This document shows, piece after piece, positions 19,721 to 31,534 of a stretch of 64,000 bases of DNA. This DNA comes from Spongilla lacustris (taxonomy: Eukaryota > Porifera > Demospongiae > Spongillida > Spongillidae). Made by a program: the position numbers and the translations under genes. The DNA is taken from positions 30,995,192 to 31,059,191 of the forward strand of contig OX442415.1 in assembly GCA_949361645.1 (NCBI GenBank). The letters run 5' to 3'. The stretch's first letter is position 1. Every line of letters begins with the position of its first letter. The notes under the pieces were generated by a model. The model worked only from the letters and a program-made list of their open reading frames with translations, ran no database searches and had not been told where the DNA came from.

Positions 19721-22700
19721 ATGATCAGCCCATTGAACTTTCAGCCGTTACACATAAGCAGCATATCAGTAACTCAGTTGCTACAATACGTGGATTTTTA
19801 GGCAGTGTGGATACAGAAATTTTGGTTGATTTGGGATCTTCAGTATCGTTAGTGCGGGACGACCTCGCATCTATGGTTCCAACGGCTAACAGTCAAACAA
19901 ACAAGGACGAATTTCCAGTGCTGTTAACAGCTTCAGGCTCAGAGCGACTTAGTATCGTGGGTGGAAGTTCATTTGAACTCAAGATTGGCAATTTAGTCAC
20001 AGTGGAAAAGCTTCTCGTGGTTAAAAATTTGGTTTCGCCATTGATATTGGGTACAGACCTGTTGGGGAAGCACAAAATCGTGGTCGACTTCAGCGAACAC
20101 CTTGTCAAAGGGGAAAAGTTTGGAGCTGTTCCGATGACCAGTCGAAGCATTTCGCGGCAAGGGTTATCATGTCCAGCATGTGAAGTGCACAAAACAGAAT
20201 GGCGAACTGCTGAAAGATATTGTGCTGTAGCAATCCATGAAGAATTGGAGGACGAATGCGCAGTTCCCCTGCTCAAGAAAGAGGAAACATATGATCCTCC
20301 CATGGCATCATCAGAGTTCCAGGAAGTACTCGTTGAGTACAAAAGTGTTTTTTCCACCAACCCAGGAAATACGTCACTGATGCAGCACAGTATTCCAACA
20401 AGTGGGTGTCATCCAGCTCGTGTGCCACCTAGAAGGATTCCAGCACACTACAGGGTAGAAGTTGAAAAGCAGTTGGATGACATGATTGAGCAGGGCATCA
20501 TCAGTCGAAGCACTAGTTCTTGGGTAGCTCCTGCTGTGTATGTAAGGAAGAAGACAGGCGAATTAAGGATATGTGTTGATTATAGAGAGTTGAACAAAAG
20601 GGCGGAAACAACAGCATACTCTCTTCCATTGCCTGATGAAGTTCAAGATCGTTTGGCATGTGCATCCATTTTCACCAAACTGGATTTCAAATCTGGATTC
20701 TGGCAAGTGGATATGGATCCAGAAGATGCCCACAAAACTGCATTTTCACCCGGGCCTGGAATGGGTCTGTTTGAGTTTAATCGAATGCCATTCGGTTTAA
20801 ACGGGGCTTCGGGTACCATGCAGCGTTTGATGGATAAATTGTTGGAGGGTATGAATTGTGCCATGGGTTACATTGACGATATTCTTGTATACTCGTCTTC
20901 AGTGGAAAGTCACAAAAAGGATTTGCGTACTGTTTTGAAGAGGGTAAAGGAGGCTGGGATTACCTTACGAGGTTCGAAGTGCCGAATTGGTGTCAAGGAG
21001 GTATCATACCTAGGCCATGTGTTTTCAGCAAACGGAATGTCACCAGATTTGGAAAAAATCAAAATTATTCAACAATGGCCTCAACCAACCACCATATCAG
21101 ATGTTCGACGGTTTCATGGGTTGGCTTCCTATTATCGCCGTTACATACGCGGGTTTTCTTCAATTGCGGAGCCATTGTTGAGGCTGATGGACAAGGATGC
21201 AGAATTTCATTGGACACCTCAGTGTGAAAAGGCGTTCAGACAGCTGAAAGAACTCCTTACAAAGGCACCTGTGCTCATATCCCCATCCTTTGACAAGGAA
21301 TTTCAGTTGACAACAGATGCTAGTGGTTATGGACTAGGTGCAGTGTTAGAGCAAGAAGGTCATCCAGTAGCTTTTGCAAGTCGGACATTAACCCCAGCTG
21401 AAAAGAACTACAGTGTGATACAGCGTGAATGTCTCGCAATTGTGTATGCCACCAAACAATTTCGCCACTATCTCCTGGGTAGGCATTTTACACTGTACAC
21501 TGACCATAATCCTCTGTTGTGGTTGTCAGCTCAAAAGATGGAGGGGTTGTTGTGTCGTTGGGCGCTAGCACTTCAGGAGTTTAATTTTACCATCAAGTAC
21601 TGCAAAGGTTCAACTAACAATTGTGCTGACGCATTGTCTAGGCAGGAGGTACAGATGGGTGACAAGTTGTGTGCTACTACTGGAATTTTGGCTGGTGACA
21701 TTACTGAAGAGGATATACGAATTGGGCAACATGAAGATAGCACACTGAGAACAGTCCTTGATGCTCTTACCAGAACCACAACACGTCCATGTACAAAGGC
21801 TTGGAAACAGTTTCCCCTGAGACGCTTTGCACAGCTTTGGTCTCAACTGCAGGTTATCAATGGTATTCTATATCGTAATATTCCTCAACCTGCAGATGTC
21901 ACCAGGAAAGTATTGGTGGTTCCTAAATCACTCATACAGACCATTCTTCACATGTGTCACGATGTTCCTGGGGCTGGCCATCAAGGGTTTGACAAAACGT
22001 TAGCTCGTGTTCAAGAAGAGGCTTACTGGGTAGGAATGACCAGAGATGTTAATCATCATTGTACTACCTGTGAAAAATGTCAAGCAGCAAAGCTGAATTC
22101 TGCTAGAAAGGCTCCAATGCAGAATGTCCCAGTGGGTCGCCCATGGCAGATGGTAGCAGTTGATATTTTGGAGGTACCATTATCCATTCAAGGTAATCGT
22201 TATATCTTAGTCATTCAAGACTGTTTTACAAAGTGGTTAGAAGCCATTGCTTTGAAGGATCAAACTGCAGACACGATTACAAAGGAATTGATTGTGGTTT
22301 TTGGACGATTTGGAATGCCACAATTTTTACATTCAGACCAAGGGCGTAATTTTGAAAGCACCTTGCTTCGTTCCACTCTAGAAGCTTTTGGAGTTGAGAA
22401 GACAAGGACAACAGCTTATCATCCACAAGGAGACGGAATGGTGGAGAGGGCAAACAGATCCATCTTACAGATGCTTTGCACGTTTGTGGAGAAGAAAACT
22501 GATTGGGAAAGGTGGCTTCCATTGATGCTCTATGCATATCGCACCTCAAAGCATCCTTCAACAGGCAGGACTCCATTCGAGGTGATGTTTGGTCGAACTC
22601 AAGGTTCTTTAGTGTTTCCTGGAAAAGAACAGGAATCGGACGGTTATGACCTTAATGAGTACCAAAATCAGCTTCGTCAAAAATTGGCAGAACTGTATGA

Positions 22701-22992
22701 GATAGTTGAAGCGAACATTGCAGAAGCTGCGGAAATCCAGAAGCAAGGTTATAATATGCAGTCGGAAGAACAAACATTTCTGGTTGGGGATCAAGTGTGG
22801 CTGTCTTGTCCTACTGCAGGGAAGCTGGATGATCGGTGGGAAGCAGGTTGGGAAGTGACTGAAGTGAAAGGGCCTGTTACTGTTTGTGTTAAGCATAATG
22901 ATGGAAGGAGGTTCAGAACAGTGCATGTGAATCGATTAAGACATAGAAGAGGAAGAGAAATGGAATCCACAGGAACCTATATTTCTAATTAG
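19624..22992 (+). CDS. pol: Gypsy pol, block B copy, with premature stop
   Basis: Same as the frame at 7081 except that codon 1123 is TAG instead of TGG (A at 22991), ending the protein 58 residues early. The rest of the frame stays open to TAA at 23164-23166. The stop falls after all catalytic domains and after the GPY/F-like module, so function might survive. The difference could be allelic or a sequencing error. Confidence 0.9.
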   Translation: MWSNGTCADKLSSGKRQGAWSEGRATRRQSTINDQPIELSAVTHKQHISNSVATIRGFLGSVDTEILVDLGSSVSLVRDDLASMVPTANSQTNKDEFPVLLTASGSERLSIVGGSSFELKIGNLVTVEKLLVVKNLVSPLILGTDLLGKHKIVVDFSEHLVKGEKFGAVPMTSRSISRQGLSCPACEVHKTEWRTAERYCAVAIHEELEDECAVPLLKKEETYDPPMASSEFQEVLVEYKSVFSTNPGNTSLMQHSIPTSGCHPARVPPRRIPAHYRVEVEKQLDDMIEQGIISRSTSSWVAPAVYVRKKTGELRICVDYRELNKRAETTAYSLPLPDEVQDRLACASIFTKLDFKSGFWQVDMDPEDAHKTAFSPGPGMGLFEFNRMPFGLNGASGTMQRLMDKLLEGMNCAMGYIDDILVYSSSVESHKKDLRTVLKRVKEAGITLRGSKCRIGVKEVSYLGHVFSANGMSPDLEKIKIIQQWPQPTTISDVRRFHGLASYYRRYIRGFSSIAEPLLRLMDKDAEFHWTPQCEKAFRQLKELLTKAPVLISPSFDKEFQLTTDASGYGLGAVLEQEGHPVAFASRTLTPAEKNYSVIQRECLAIVYATKQFRHYLLGRHFTLYTDHNPLLWLSAQKMEGLLCRWALALQEFNFTIKYCKGSTNNCADALSRQEVQMGDKLCATTGILAGDITEEDIRIGQHEDSTLRTVLDALTRTTTRPCTKAWKQFPLRRFAQLWSQLQVINGILYRNIPQPADVTRKVLVVPKSLIQTILHMCHDVPGAGHQGFDKTLARVQEEAYWVGMTRDVNHHCTTCEKCQAAKLNSARKAPMQNVPVGRPWQMVAVDILEVPLSIQGNRYILVIQDCFTKWLEAIALKDQTADTITKELIVVFGRFGMPQFLHSDQGRNFESTLLRSTLEAFGVEKTRTTAYHPQGDGMVERANRSILQMLCTFVEKKTDWERWLPLMLYAYRTSKHPSTGRTPFEVMFGRTQGSLVFPGKEQESDGYDLNEYQNQLRQKLAELYEIVEANIAEAAEIQKQGYNMQSEEQTFLVGDQVWLSCPTAGKLDDRWEAGWEVTEVKGPVTVCVKHNDGRRFRTVHVNRLRHRRGREMESTGTYISN

Positions 22993-23199
22993 GAGGCGCC
23001 GACAGTTGATCATGAATTTATTGGGAGTGAAGAGGTTCCGACAAATGTAGCTGGTCCAGTGGAACATGAACGACAGCAACTCGAAGGTACTGGATCAAAC
23101 TTAAGGCGATCAGGACGAAACCGGAGGCTTCCTGATCGGTATGGAGTTCCACTATCTGACTACTAAGCTCGGGTCGAGCTTCTGAGAGGAAGGAACAAA

Positions 23200-23346
23200 T
23201 GTAGACTTTATTACGTGTATGTAATATATAACGTACGCGCATGCGCGTGGTGACATGTAGAACGTTGGTTACGTAGCGACAGTGTAGACTAGAAACATTG
23301 TGTAGTATTGGACTCTTGTATTCATTGTGTCATCAAGACCTTTACA
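23200..23346 (+). repeat. 3' LTR, block B copy
   Basis: Same sequence as 10657-10803. Confidence 0.93.
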
Positions 23347-23560
23347 CATGTCCTATCAATCAATAATGATGTCCGACCATTTTCAACTATGTCAGGACAC
23401 TTTGTTAGGACAATTTTTTCACTCCGCTAAAAACCCTGGTATCCCACCGACTTTATTATGAGAAATGTACCCGCATAACATTATATTTGCTCATGTAAAA
23501 TTAACGTTGTTGTTCATACAATTATTTATAGCATTTAAAATTGATCTCTTATACATGTAG

Positions 23561-26500
23561 GGTCCACTTGAAAGTATTCTTGCTGTTGGCATAGGAAATT
23601 TCATATTTTCCCTGTTTGCTGGGCAGCCACTGATACTTCTGGGAGTATCTGGAGCATCTCTTGTATTTGAGAAACTTGTCTACTCATTTTGCGATCAGCA
23701 GCACATCCCCTTCCTCAACTTTCGATTCTGGATAGGGTTTTGGAATTTAATATTTGCCACTATAGGAACTGCCTTCAACGTGAGCGGTGTGATTCGAATC
23801 TTTACCCGTTTTAGTCAAGATCTCTACACTTGCTTGGTGGCATTCATGTTTATGTATGATGCAATAGAAAAGTTGTTCACTTTGGAAACAGCTGAAGTTG
23901 ACTCCATTCGTTGGGAGACTTGTTGGAATACCACGCTTAATACCACCACCTTTCTCTCTGATCTGTCCAGCTGCACTGGCAACACGACTTGGATATTGGT
24001 GAATGACTTGGCTTCTTGTAGAGATAGGAATGTTTCCAGTGCCATCTCCTATGTAAACCCAGGAATACTGCTTCAGTCCACCATTGATAGGTGCTCCGTT
24101 GGTATACCTCTGCATAACATGACAGAGGTGGTTTCCAGTGGAGCCTATGTTATGAGCTTCGTTCTCTTTATTGGAGCCTTTCTCACTGCCTTTTACCTGA
24201 GGATGTTCAGAGATAGCAACTTGTGCACTGACCTTGTGAGTTACATGGTAGTTTGTGTTTTTGTGTAGGAAGGTTAATGTCTTTAGCTGAGGATGTCATC
24301 CTGGGTACGATTGTACACCCACATGTACAGCATTTTTGATTTGTGTTGTTGCCATTTGGATTTTATGGAACAATGAGCCATTATTTGGCCAGGCAAAGGG
24401 AGAGGAGGGTGGGGTGGTGGGGGGGAGACTTGTCTGCGGTATTTCATGCTTAACTGTTCATTATTGCTCAATGACTTCAACTTTTTTTGAATGATGCTCA
24501 ATATGTAACATGTCTGTCTAAATGGAATTGCAGAAGTGCATAGTGCATATATAAGGATTCAGTAACACCTCTCCACCTAAATGTGTGGTGATCATGGTTG
24601 TAATTGATTGAAACATGCAGCGTTTTTGTTCTAGTTCATTGTGTATTAAGTGAAAGTTACAAGAATCAGAAATTTTATTTACCCATTGCATTGTTAGTCA
24701 TTTGTGGTCTTTAACTGATTTGAAATCATTCGTTTTCAGGTGCGCCGCTATGTGAGCTTGTTTGCCATCCCGATTTCAGTGGTCATCTGGGTGTCTATTG
24801 ATCAGCTAGTGGGTTATCAAACAAAAAAAGTGAATATCCCAAATGTTCTCGAAGGAGACCACATGCTAGGAAAAGGCAGGTCTGCTAGAAATCTGTTGAT
24901 TCATCCCATGGGAAATGGACTGCCGGTGTGGGCAGTTTTTGCTGCCATAATACCTGGTTTTGCCATCACATTCATAACCTTTATGGCTACTCAGATTACC
25001 TCCTTGGTAGTGAACCGTGCTGATAACAAATTGAAGGTACGCATAACTACAGTGTCAAATTGTGTTGTGATTACAATGTATTTAGCTAAACTATGCATTT
25101 GCCAGTTTGATATGTGCTCCATTTGTTTCACAATTATGGGGCTGTGAAAACCTTGTGACAATTTCTTTGTCCCCACAGAAAGGAGGTGGCTACCACCTGG
25201 ATTTCTTTGTGGTTGGCGTTGTTGGCTTTGTCTGCTGTATGTTGGGCCTGCCATTTGTCACTGGAGCAATTATCCGTACAATCACACATGTGCAATCTCT
25301 TCATGTCATCATACCATCAGATGTTCCTGGAGAGAAGCCCAAATTAAAAGGAGTAATGTATGTGTTAAATAGGTGACAGCAAAAACAACCATGGTTTGTT
25401 TGTGTCACCATCACTAGCCCAACCAACAAGGTTACAATGTACAGTGCATGTATATGATGTCTAGAAAACTATCATCTAAAAAGATACCTTCGGCTTCCTG
25501 TTTCAACACATCATACCCACCATTTTTCTCATTTTTGTCCATTACCTTTTCTCACTACCAAACATACCAAGGACGTTCCAAGCTTTAATATAGAAGTGTG
25601 CAAATTGCTTTAAAAGTAAAGTTCAAAAGTTGTAGTAATTCATATAGAGAGGGTTTTTATAACTATATGGGATCGTTTCCGCGAATAGGGACATAACGGA
25701 TGTTTTTCAAGATTTCAAATCGTTGATATTCTTAAAGTCTGAAATGTCCTCTACACATTGCTTAATACGCACTGAAAATCGGAGTATCTGTCATTGAGTT
25801 GTAAGGCTCTGAATTTTTATTTAGCCAAACATTTCAATGCAAGCGTAACATTTCTATTGCACAAACTGGACATTTTGCAATGTATGCGCTAGGTCCCTTT
25901 TTGCGGAAATGAATCCATATACATATATAAATGAGACGCAATTTTGTCATGAACTGTCCCACATGAAAATTAGTATAATATGTAGGTGATAGCAATTAAC
26001 ACCAGATCCATGTAAATTGAATACTGTTTTTGTCAAACTTAACTTTGTGCCAATTGCCTAGAAAAATTTTTTTTTAGTCCAATCCTCGCCAAAATGTATC
26101 TGTAGCGAACCTTAATGTGTATGCATTTTAGATGATACTATTTTGATCTTGAAGCATTGCCGAATACACCTTTTTCTTAGACCATTTATAGCAGGTTTTG
26201 AAATTCTTTTTGAATGACTGTGAGGCCTTAACTGGATTGATGCTCCAGTTGGTTTTAGTTCATGTACAAAATTCATGCTTTTGCCTTGTGCTCAGATGGG
26301 AAACAGGAGAGTGTAATTGATTTCAGCATGTTTGGGGATGAGCTTGTAGCATGCGAAGGTTAATGGACATAGTGTACGCGCAATATTGACACTTCACATT
26401 ATGCATCAGATAGAAGTAAGATGTATTATGGTTTTGGCTGGATCTCTAAACTTGAGCAAAAATGTCACTGCGACCTAGAGACTTTTAAACCAGGCTACTA

Positions 26501-28487
26501 CTGGGTAGTCCACTACTTGGATTTAGTATCCTAGTGGCAACGGCAAAGTGTCCATGTGTCTTGACTTCTAGACCCAAATATTGAGCCTGCGCATAGCCAA
26601 TATTGGCCCAATGTTTTGGGCTGGAGTCGAGATGTAAGAGGGTGTACTTCTTGTTTCGATTCTAGCATGATGGTAGGCAATTGACAGAATGAGCTACACA
26701 CTTAAGTTGGTAATTACCATTGATTCAACTAAATTTGTGATTAGAATGGACCTTAGGGTGGATGCAAATGCTGGCTAGGATGGTTGCTATAAAGCGCAGG
26801 GTGTGCTTGCACTTGCTGACTTCTTCAAAAGATGGCAGTTTGGACACAGGAGGATCAGCTTGGTGGGAGTTTTGGATTATTGCTTGCGACAAGTGCAATA
26901 CACTTATGTGTGCGAGATAGTATTACTAATGGCAGTGGTTGCAAACATTAATTGACAACAGTAATATTTTGGTCATTGAACCAAATATTTGGAGCACTTC
27001 CTAGAAGATGCTAAGATTAATTAACTCCAGACACCCTTGAACAAGGCATTTCTTCTTGACCTCATCTTTTAACAGATGCTTAAATCATTGGTGTGGATTG
27101 AGCAGAAAACCATGCACACAATTCGCACAGCTATATCTTTGTAGCGGATTAATGACAGAAAGTAATGAACAGATCAATTCAATAGCAACAGGACTCCTCT
27201 ATATACACTCCGAATATGAAGCAATTTGACCTGATGATGTGGTTATTTTGAACCACATGAGGTATCGGACCTTGTAATGTCGGTGCGCCGCTTGCAAGAT
27301 GTGTTTTTTCGCATATAAAAATGGTGTGGTATGGTGCGTTAAAAATAGGAAGGTGCTAGCATTAATACTTTCGGAAGATATATCGATTTGATTTGGATGC
27401 TATATATCTATACCCACAAGGGTGAATATGTTATGTATAGTTGTAAAATTTTCAGAACAAGATATGGAAGTTGACCGTTAGCATTGAAATGTACACCTAA
27501 TTAAAAATTCAGTGCTTTATTACTTTATGACGGATAGTCCAACTTTAAGTGCGTAAAAGCCATTTTGTAGAGGGTTTTAGTACCTAGTAGAAAATTAATA
27601 ATTTCGAAAACTTGAAAAAAATCCACACATGGGTCATTTTCTCATAGAACGTTCCAATGATATATATTTATCTTGGTTGTGGTGAGATTAAAACATTTTG
27701 CGGTATTCTGGAATCTGATATGCTATGTACATAATGACTCTTACATGTGGGAATCGAGCTAGAATTATATTGTACATGCATCTATCTGTACACAATGCAT
27801 TGCCATCCATTTGCTGGTCCGTGTTAGGTTTGATGCTTTCTTCTTACTGTCCACAGTGAGCAGCGCATCAGTTCATTTGGACTTGGTGTTTTGGCGTCTA
27901 TCTCCATTATTGCATACCCAGTGTTCACACTCTTTCCGATGGGTCTGCTGTATGCTGTGTTCTTTTTTGTTGGCACGACTGCTTTGTTTGGAGTGCAGGT
28001 GAGTCTTCATGTATGTACTCTATAATGTCATTGTTTCCATTCTCCAGTTTCTTGATCGCTTGTTTCTATTTATAACTCCTACCAAGTACTGGCCTGATTA
28101 TAAGTATCTTCGGAATGTTCGCAATCGGACAATGTATCTTTATACTGCTATTCAACTTAGCGTATTGGTATTTATATGCATCTTCAAGGCTGTTCCAGAC
28201 CTGAATTTGTTATTCCCTGTTGTGGTGAGAATCGGCATGTAAATGTGTTTTGTAGCATTGTTTAAACTTTAATCTGTGCATGCGTGCAGATTGTGCTTTT
28301 GGGTACAGGTCGATATCTGTTGGGGTTCATCTTCACATCCAGAGAGTTAGAGCTAATGGACAACCCCATTCCTGCAAAGCTGTACCCACAGTGTGTAAAA
28401 AGGATTAGAGGAGAAGGCGTGGTGTACAAGAAGAATAAAACTCCAGAAGTAGAACTTGTGCCCCTTATCATACCGGAACGCTCTTAA
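23561..28487 (+). CDS. SLC4: SLC4 exons 4-9, repeated in block B
   Basis: Same six exons as in block A at offset 12543: 23561-24235, 24740-25036, 25179-25357, 27857-27998, 28048-28224 and 28290-28487, with stop at 28485-28487. No difference was seen in coding sequence or splice sites. There is no second set of the first three exons. Best read as the same gene end assembled twice; a genuine tandem partial duplication of under a few thousand generations is the alternative. Confidence 0.9.
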
Positions 28488-29320
28488 GAGGTTATAAGGT
28501 CTGGGATAGATGCTGCAATATGTATTAGTATCTAAAAATTTGTAGCTAACTGCATGTGAGTTTATGTGTATATACCACTCACATCTTGTACATGTTTAGC
28601 AAGTTTATTATTTGATTAAATCATTCAGCCAAGTTGGTACATCCCAGTTTTAAGTTAAGGGTCTTCTTGCATGCAGTAACATTTAGGAACTGTTAGACAC
28701 AAATTGTGAATTTGCTCAATATATGGGACAGTGTCCGGCATAATAGGGCTTCTGTGGTTATAATATTATTACAATAAAAAACTATACGAAATTTTGGTAA
28801 TACTCGTGACGGACCTTTATGTTCCGCTTCATAAACGTTGGCATACCTGATGTCACGTTAACAAAAAGTGTGTAGCAACTGCAATTGCTTCAGCTGCAGT
28901 AATAATAATAACTGAATCATCAGCACCAATGACCATTATAACATAAATCCTACAAGAACCGACAGTAAAGAAACATGTTTCCACCACAGTAAAACACACT
29001 AGTGCATAATGGACCAGAATCTGTTGCCGCAAGTGAAAAATCCATCACGAGTCAAGATTTATAGCTGGTGGAATACTCAGAAAAACTGCATTTTATGTAC
29101 TTGTCTACGGATAGCACTATTTTGCCTCCAGGAACCAATAAAGGGGATATTTTCTCTTTAGAATCTAAGACAGAGGATACTGAGCAACAAGATTCCGTTG
29201 CCGCAAGTGAAGTATCATCTTGGAGTAGTAATTGTCAAGTACATACATAATTAATAGCCTGTATTCTTGAATATTTTATAAAAACGGATCACGGATAACA
29301 AAAAAAAAATCATATTATGC

Positions 29321-29775
29321 CTTTCTAAATATGCATAACAGAAATCATGTGATTGAATCTTAGAAACATAAAAAATGTAACTTTTCCAACTTTGGTGACA
29401 GCTCGTTTCTCCATATGGGTATGCTACGCTTGTTTGGTTCTAAAAAGATAATGTATTTTTTGTCGAACCTCTCGATAGCCCGGCTCATTTGGTGATATCA
29501 TTAGCTTTTCATCATTAACGGCGATGTAGTTAACGTTAGCTTAATTTAAACAGACGCGGTTGCCCGTTTTTCGATGCTCGAACTCTCGCGAGTACACTTT
29601 TTTCTGGAGTGATTTCAAATACATTTGAAGGTGTCTGTATACATGTTTAGACACCCAGTAACATATAGCACCAGTGAAACGTTCACAACTTACTTCGTTC
29701 TCGTAGTACAACCGTTTCCTTGTACTCTCGCCTGGTACCCAGACCCAAGTGCTGTACAGATTGTTTGCAATAATA
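29321..29775. other. Intergenic sequence
   Basis: Unique sequence after the duplicated block. A CTGGTACCCAGACCC motif at about 29732 resembles termini seen at 35275 and 42330. No gene was seen. Confidence 0.5.
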
Positions 29776-30189
29776 ATGTCTCTCCCGTGTTCTGCCGAAC
29801 ACAAGAAACCAGTTTGTGACAAATGCACAGCTGGAACCCACTGTACCAAATGCTGCTTGTGCCAACCTCGTTCACGCGGTAGACCTAGAAAGGATGCATT
29901 AGTTGCGCCTGATTCTGAAGCGGCAGGTCGGCCTCGGTCTAATCCAGAAAGGCAAGCTAGAGTCCACCATAGTACAGTTGCGTCTGCAAGTTCTGTCTTG
30001 GTTGCAACGCCAGCTGTAACGTTAACAGACGAATCTGTCAAATATGGATCGCAAGCACACATTTTGAAGGTGATGCCGTTAATGGGTTGCGAAGACGGGT
30101 ATGAGTGTAGCGTTCGAAGGCTCCCTCACAACGAAGTCCGTAATGATGTGCAGTGTGCGAGTCAGCTTGATGCTGCTACTGCCTGCTAG
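29776..30189 (+). CDS. Cys-rich, AT-hook-like N-terminal fragment
   Basis: 138 codons from ATG 29776 to TAG 30187-30189. Near the start are seven cysteines and one histidine in a compact cluster (CDKCTAGTHCTKCCLCQ), suggesting metal binding. They are followed by RSRGRPRKD, a good AT-hook core, and a second GRPRSN. This is the layout of DNA-binding N-termini of many invertebrate transposon proteins. The frame closes just before a frame that continues the homologous-looking protein, so a small indel or an unrecognised intron lies near 30185. No database match could be tested. Confidence 0.5.
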   Translation: MSLPCSAEHKKPVCDKCTAGTHCTKCCLCQPRSRGRPRKDALVAPDSEAAGRPRSNPERQARVHHSTVASASSVLVATPAVTLTDESVKYGSQAHILKVMPLMGCEDGYECSVRRLPHNEVRNDVQCASQLDAATAC

Positions 30190-30225
30190 TGTGCAACGGA
30201 TTGAAAATGTGTTCCGAAGAGACAT

Positions 30226-30959
30226 CAAGGCCTCAGTGGCGAGGTGGCTTGTCTGTCACTGGGGGGGCAAATACACAGACTGCCGCCCCCCCCCCCCCCC
30301 CCCCCCCCCACGCACACAGACATAAACACACATGCTGCCTTTCTGTCAGAATTTCATATCTCGTTACAGGGGCGGATGCAGGATTTTGGCGAGGAGGGTG
30401 TGGGTTCCACATGGATAATTGACGCGTTGACGGTAGGGAAGGAGCGCGCGAAATTTTTTGTGGTGCGCGTTCTAATTTTTCCACAAATTGTATTGGAAAC
30501 TAAGGCAATCAACATGCACCAATAAATAGTGCCCTCTGTTCGAGCAGCACGATAACAACAAAAACTGGTAGCAATTAACACGTAGCCGATTCTAGATCTC
30601 ATGACATCAGTCAAGCCGCCGAAGTTTTGGCCGGAACTATTTACTACTACATGTATAGAGCAATGTACTTGGACGTAATACGTAACCGTACTATTACGTA
30701 ACAAATGCTATAAATATATATCACGTGGGGTAAAATCCCGCCTTCTTTCCTCTGATCGCCGACGTTCGCTATTGATGAACTCGTCCCCAGCATTATGACT
30801 CTATACTACATAAATAATCCATCATAATTAAACACATTTCGTGTAATTTGCTTGGCGGCTGGTGCGCCCCCATCGTCATTTTGGCGCCCCCTTTTTAAGG
30901 CCAGCTGGGGGGGCAACTGCCCCCCCTGCCCCCCCGGCCACCTCGCCACTGCAAGGCCT
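30226..30959. repeat. 8-bp target duplication CAAGGCCT around MITE
   Basis: CAAGGCCT at 30226-30233 and again at 30952-30959 directly flanks the inverted termini. An 8-bp duplication is the hAT hallmark. Confidence 0.9.
30234..30951. mobile_element. hAT-like MITE, 718 bp, G/C-run family
   Basis: Ends CAGTGGCGAGGTGGC and GCCACCTCGCCACTG are perfect inverted repeats of 15 bp, flanked by a perfect 8-bp duplication. Non-coding and non-autonomous. Subterminal G7/C7 blocks (GGGGGGGCAACTGCCCCCCC) can form a hairpin. A long C run lies at 30285-30309. A CAGGGGCGGATGCAGG motif at 30367 looks like the end of a further nested element whose other end I could not find. Same family as 45073-46134. It interrupts a coding frame. 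Confidence 0.88.
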
Positions 30960-31534
30960 GGGGCACGGATGCTACTGCCAGATCTGAAACTGAAATGCCG
31001 TGATAGTGAATTGAAGATCGCATTCAACATTCAATCAGTTGCAGAAGACCAAACAAGAATCCCAAGCTTGGTGGTTACCTATAGGATGCAGTGCTTGCAG
31101 GGGAACATTCCTGTTTTATGACAGGTTGAGGCAAGTAGCTTTAGCCAAACTGGATCAGGATCCAACAAGGCTTACTGAGATAGCTGATATACTGTTGTCC
31201 ATCTACCAGTGTGAGCGTCGCACTTTTCGGTACATGGCACATGTGATGCTAGCTGCCCAACAGTCTCACAAGATGAAGCAGGCCATCGCTGAAATGGACT
31301 CTAGCACAGTTTGACTTCAAACAGACGTTTTTGGCAAAGGGCTTTAGGGAGAGAGGTGACTCCTACTACGAGAAAAAAGGTATGCTATGGTGGGCGCCAG
31401 ACTCTGAAGAAGCCAGGATCAGTGAGAATGAACACTATGTGGAAATCAATTTCACTACAGATATAGCATCTTTCCAGGCTAGGATGGCAAAGGATGACAG
31501 CGGTGTGTATGCAAGTGTTGTTGATGATATGTAA
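30952..31534 (+). pseudogene. Helical middle part of the transposase-like gene
   Basis: After removing the MITE (726 bp with one duplication, a multiple of three) the frame that starts at 30189 continues to 31121. Coding character then moves to the frame at 31100-31314 (RLRQVALAKLDQDPTRL, YQCERRTFRYMAHVMLAAQQ) and again to the frame at 31331-31534 (FRERGDSYYEKKGMLWW). Two frame changes without splice sites suggest decay. TAA at 31532-31534 precedes the acidic repeat, though ATAT/GTAAGT there could be a donor. Confidence 0.4.

Larger units (their letters stand above)
18775..23346 (+). mobile_element. Second copy of the Gypsy element (block B)
   Basis: Counterpart of 6232-10803, with LTRs 18775-18921 and 23200-23346, primer site 18923, frameshift heptamer 19663-19669 and stem 19675-19708. 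The only clear difference is the base change at 22991 that puts a stop in pol. Same flanking target duplication, so the same insertion seen twice. Confidence 0.93.
18073..23438. mobile_element. Second copy of the split DNA transposon (block B)
   Basis: Exact counterpart of 5530-10895 within block B, again with the Gypsy element inside. Probably the same genomic locus. Confidence 0.6.
16978..29320. repeat. Block B of the 12,343-bp direct duplication
   Basis: Equivalent to 4435-16777 at offset 12543. It starts directly after the gap and is followed at 29321 by new sequence. The join should probably be collapsed so that 16777 continues at 29321. Confidence 0.95.

Noticed and set aside
23561..28487. 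A second, tandem SLC4 paralogue
   Set aside because: Sequence is identical through exons and introns, lacks the first exons and abuts a fixed 200-N gap; assembly overlap explains it better.
30233..30525. Proline/glycine-rich open frames
   Set aside because: Produced by the long C run and G/C blocks of the MITE.
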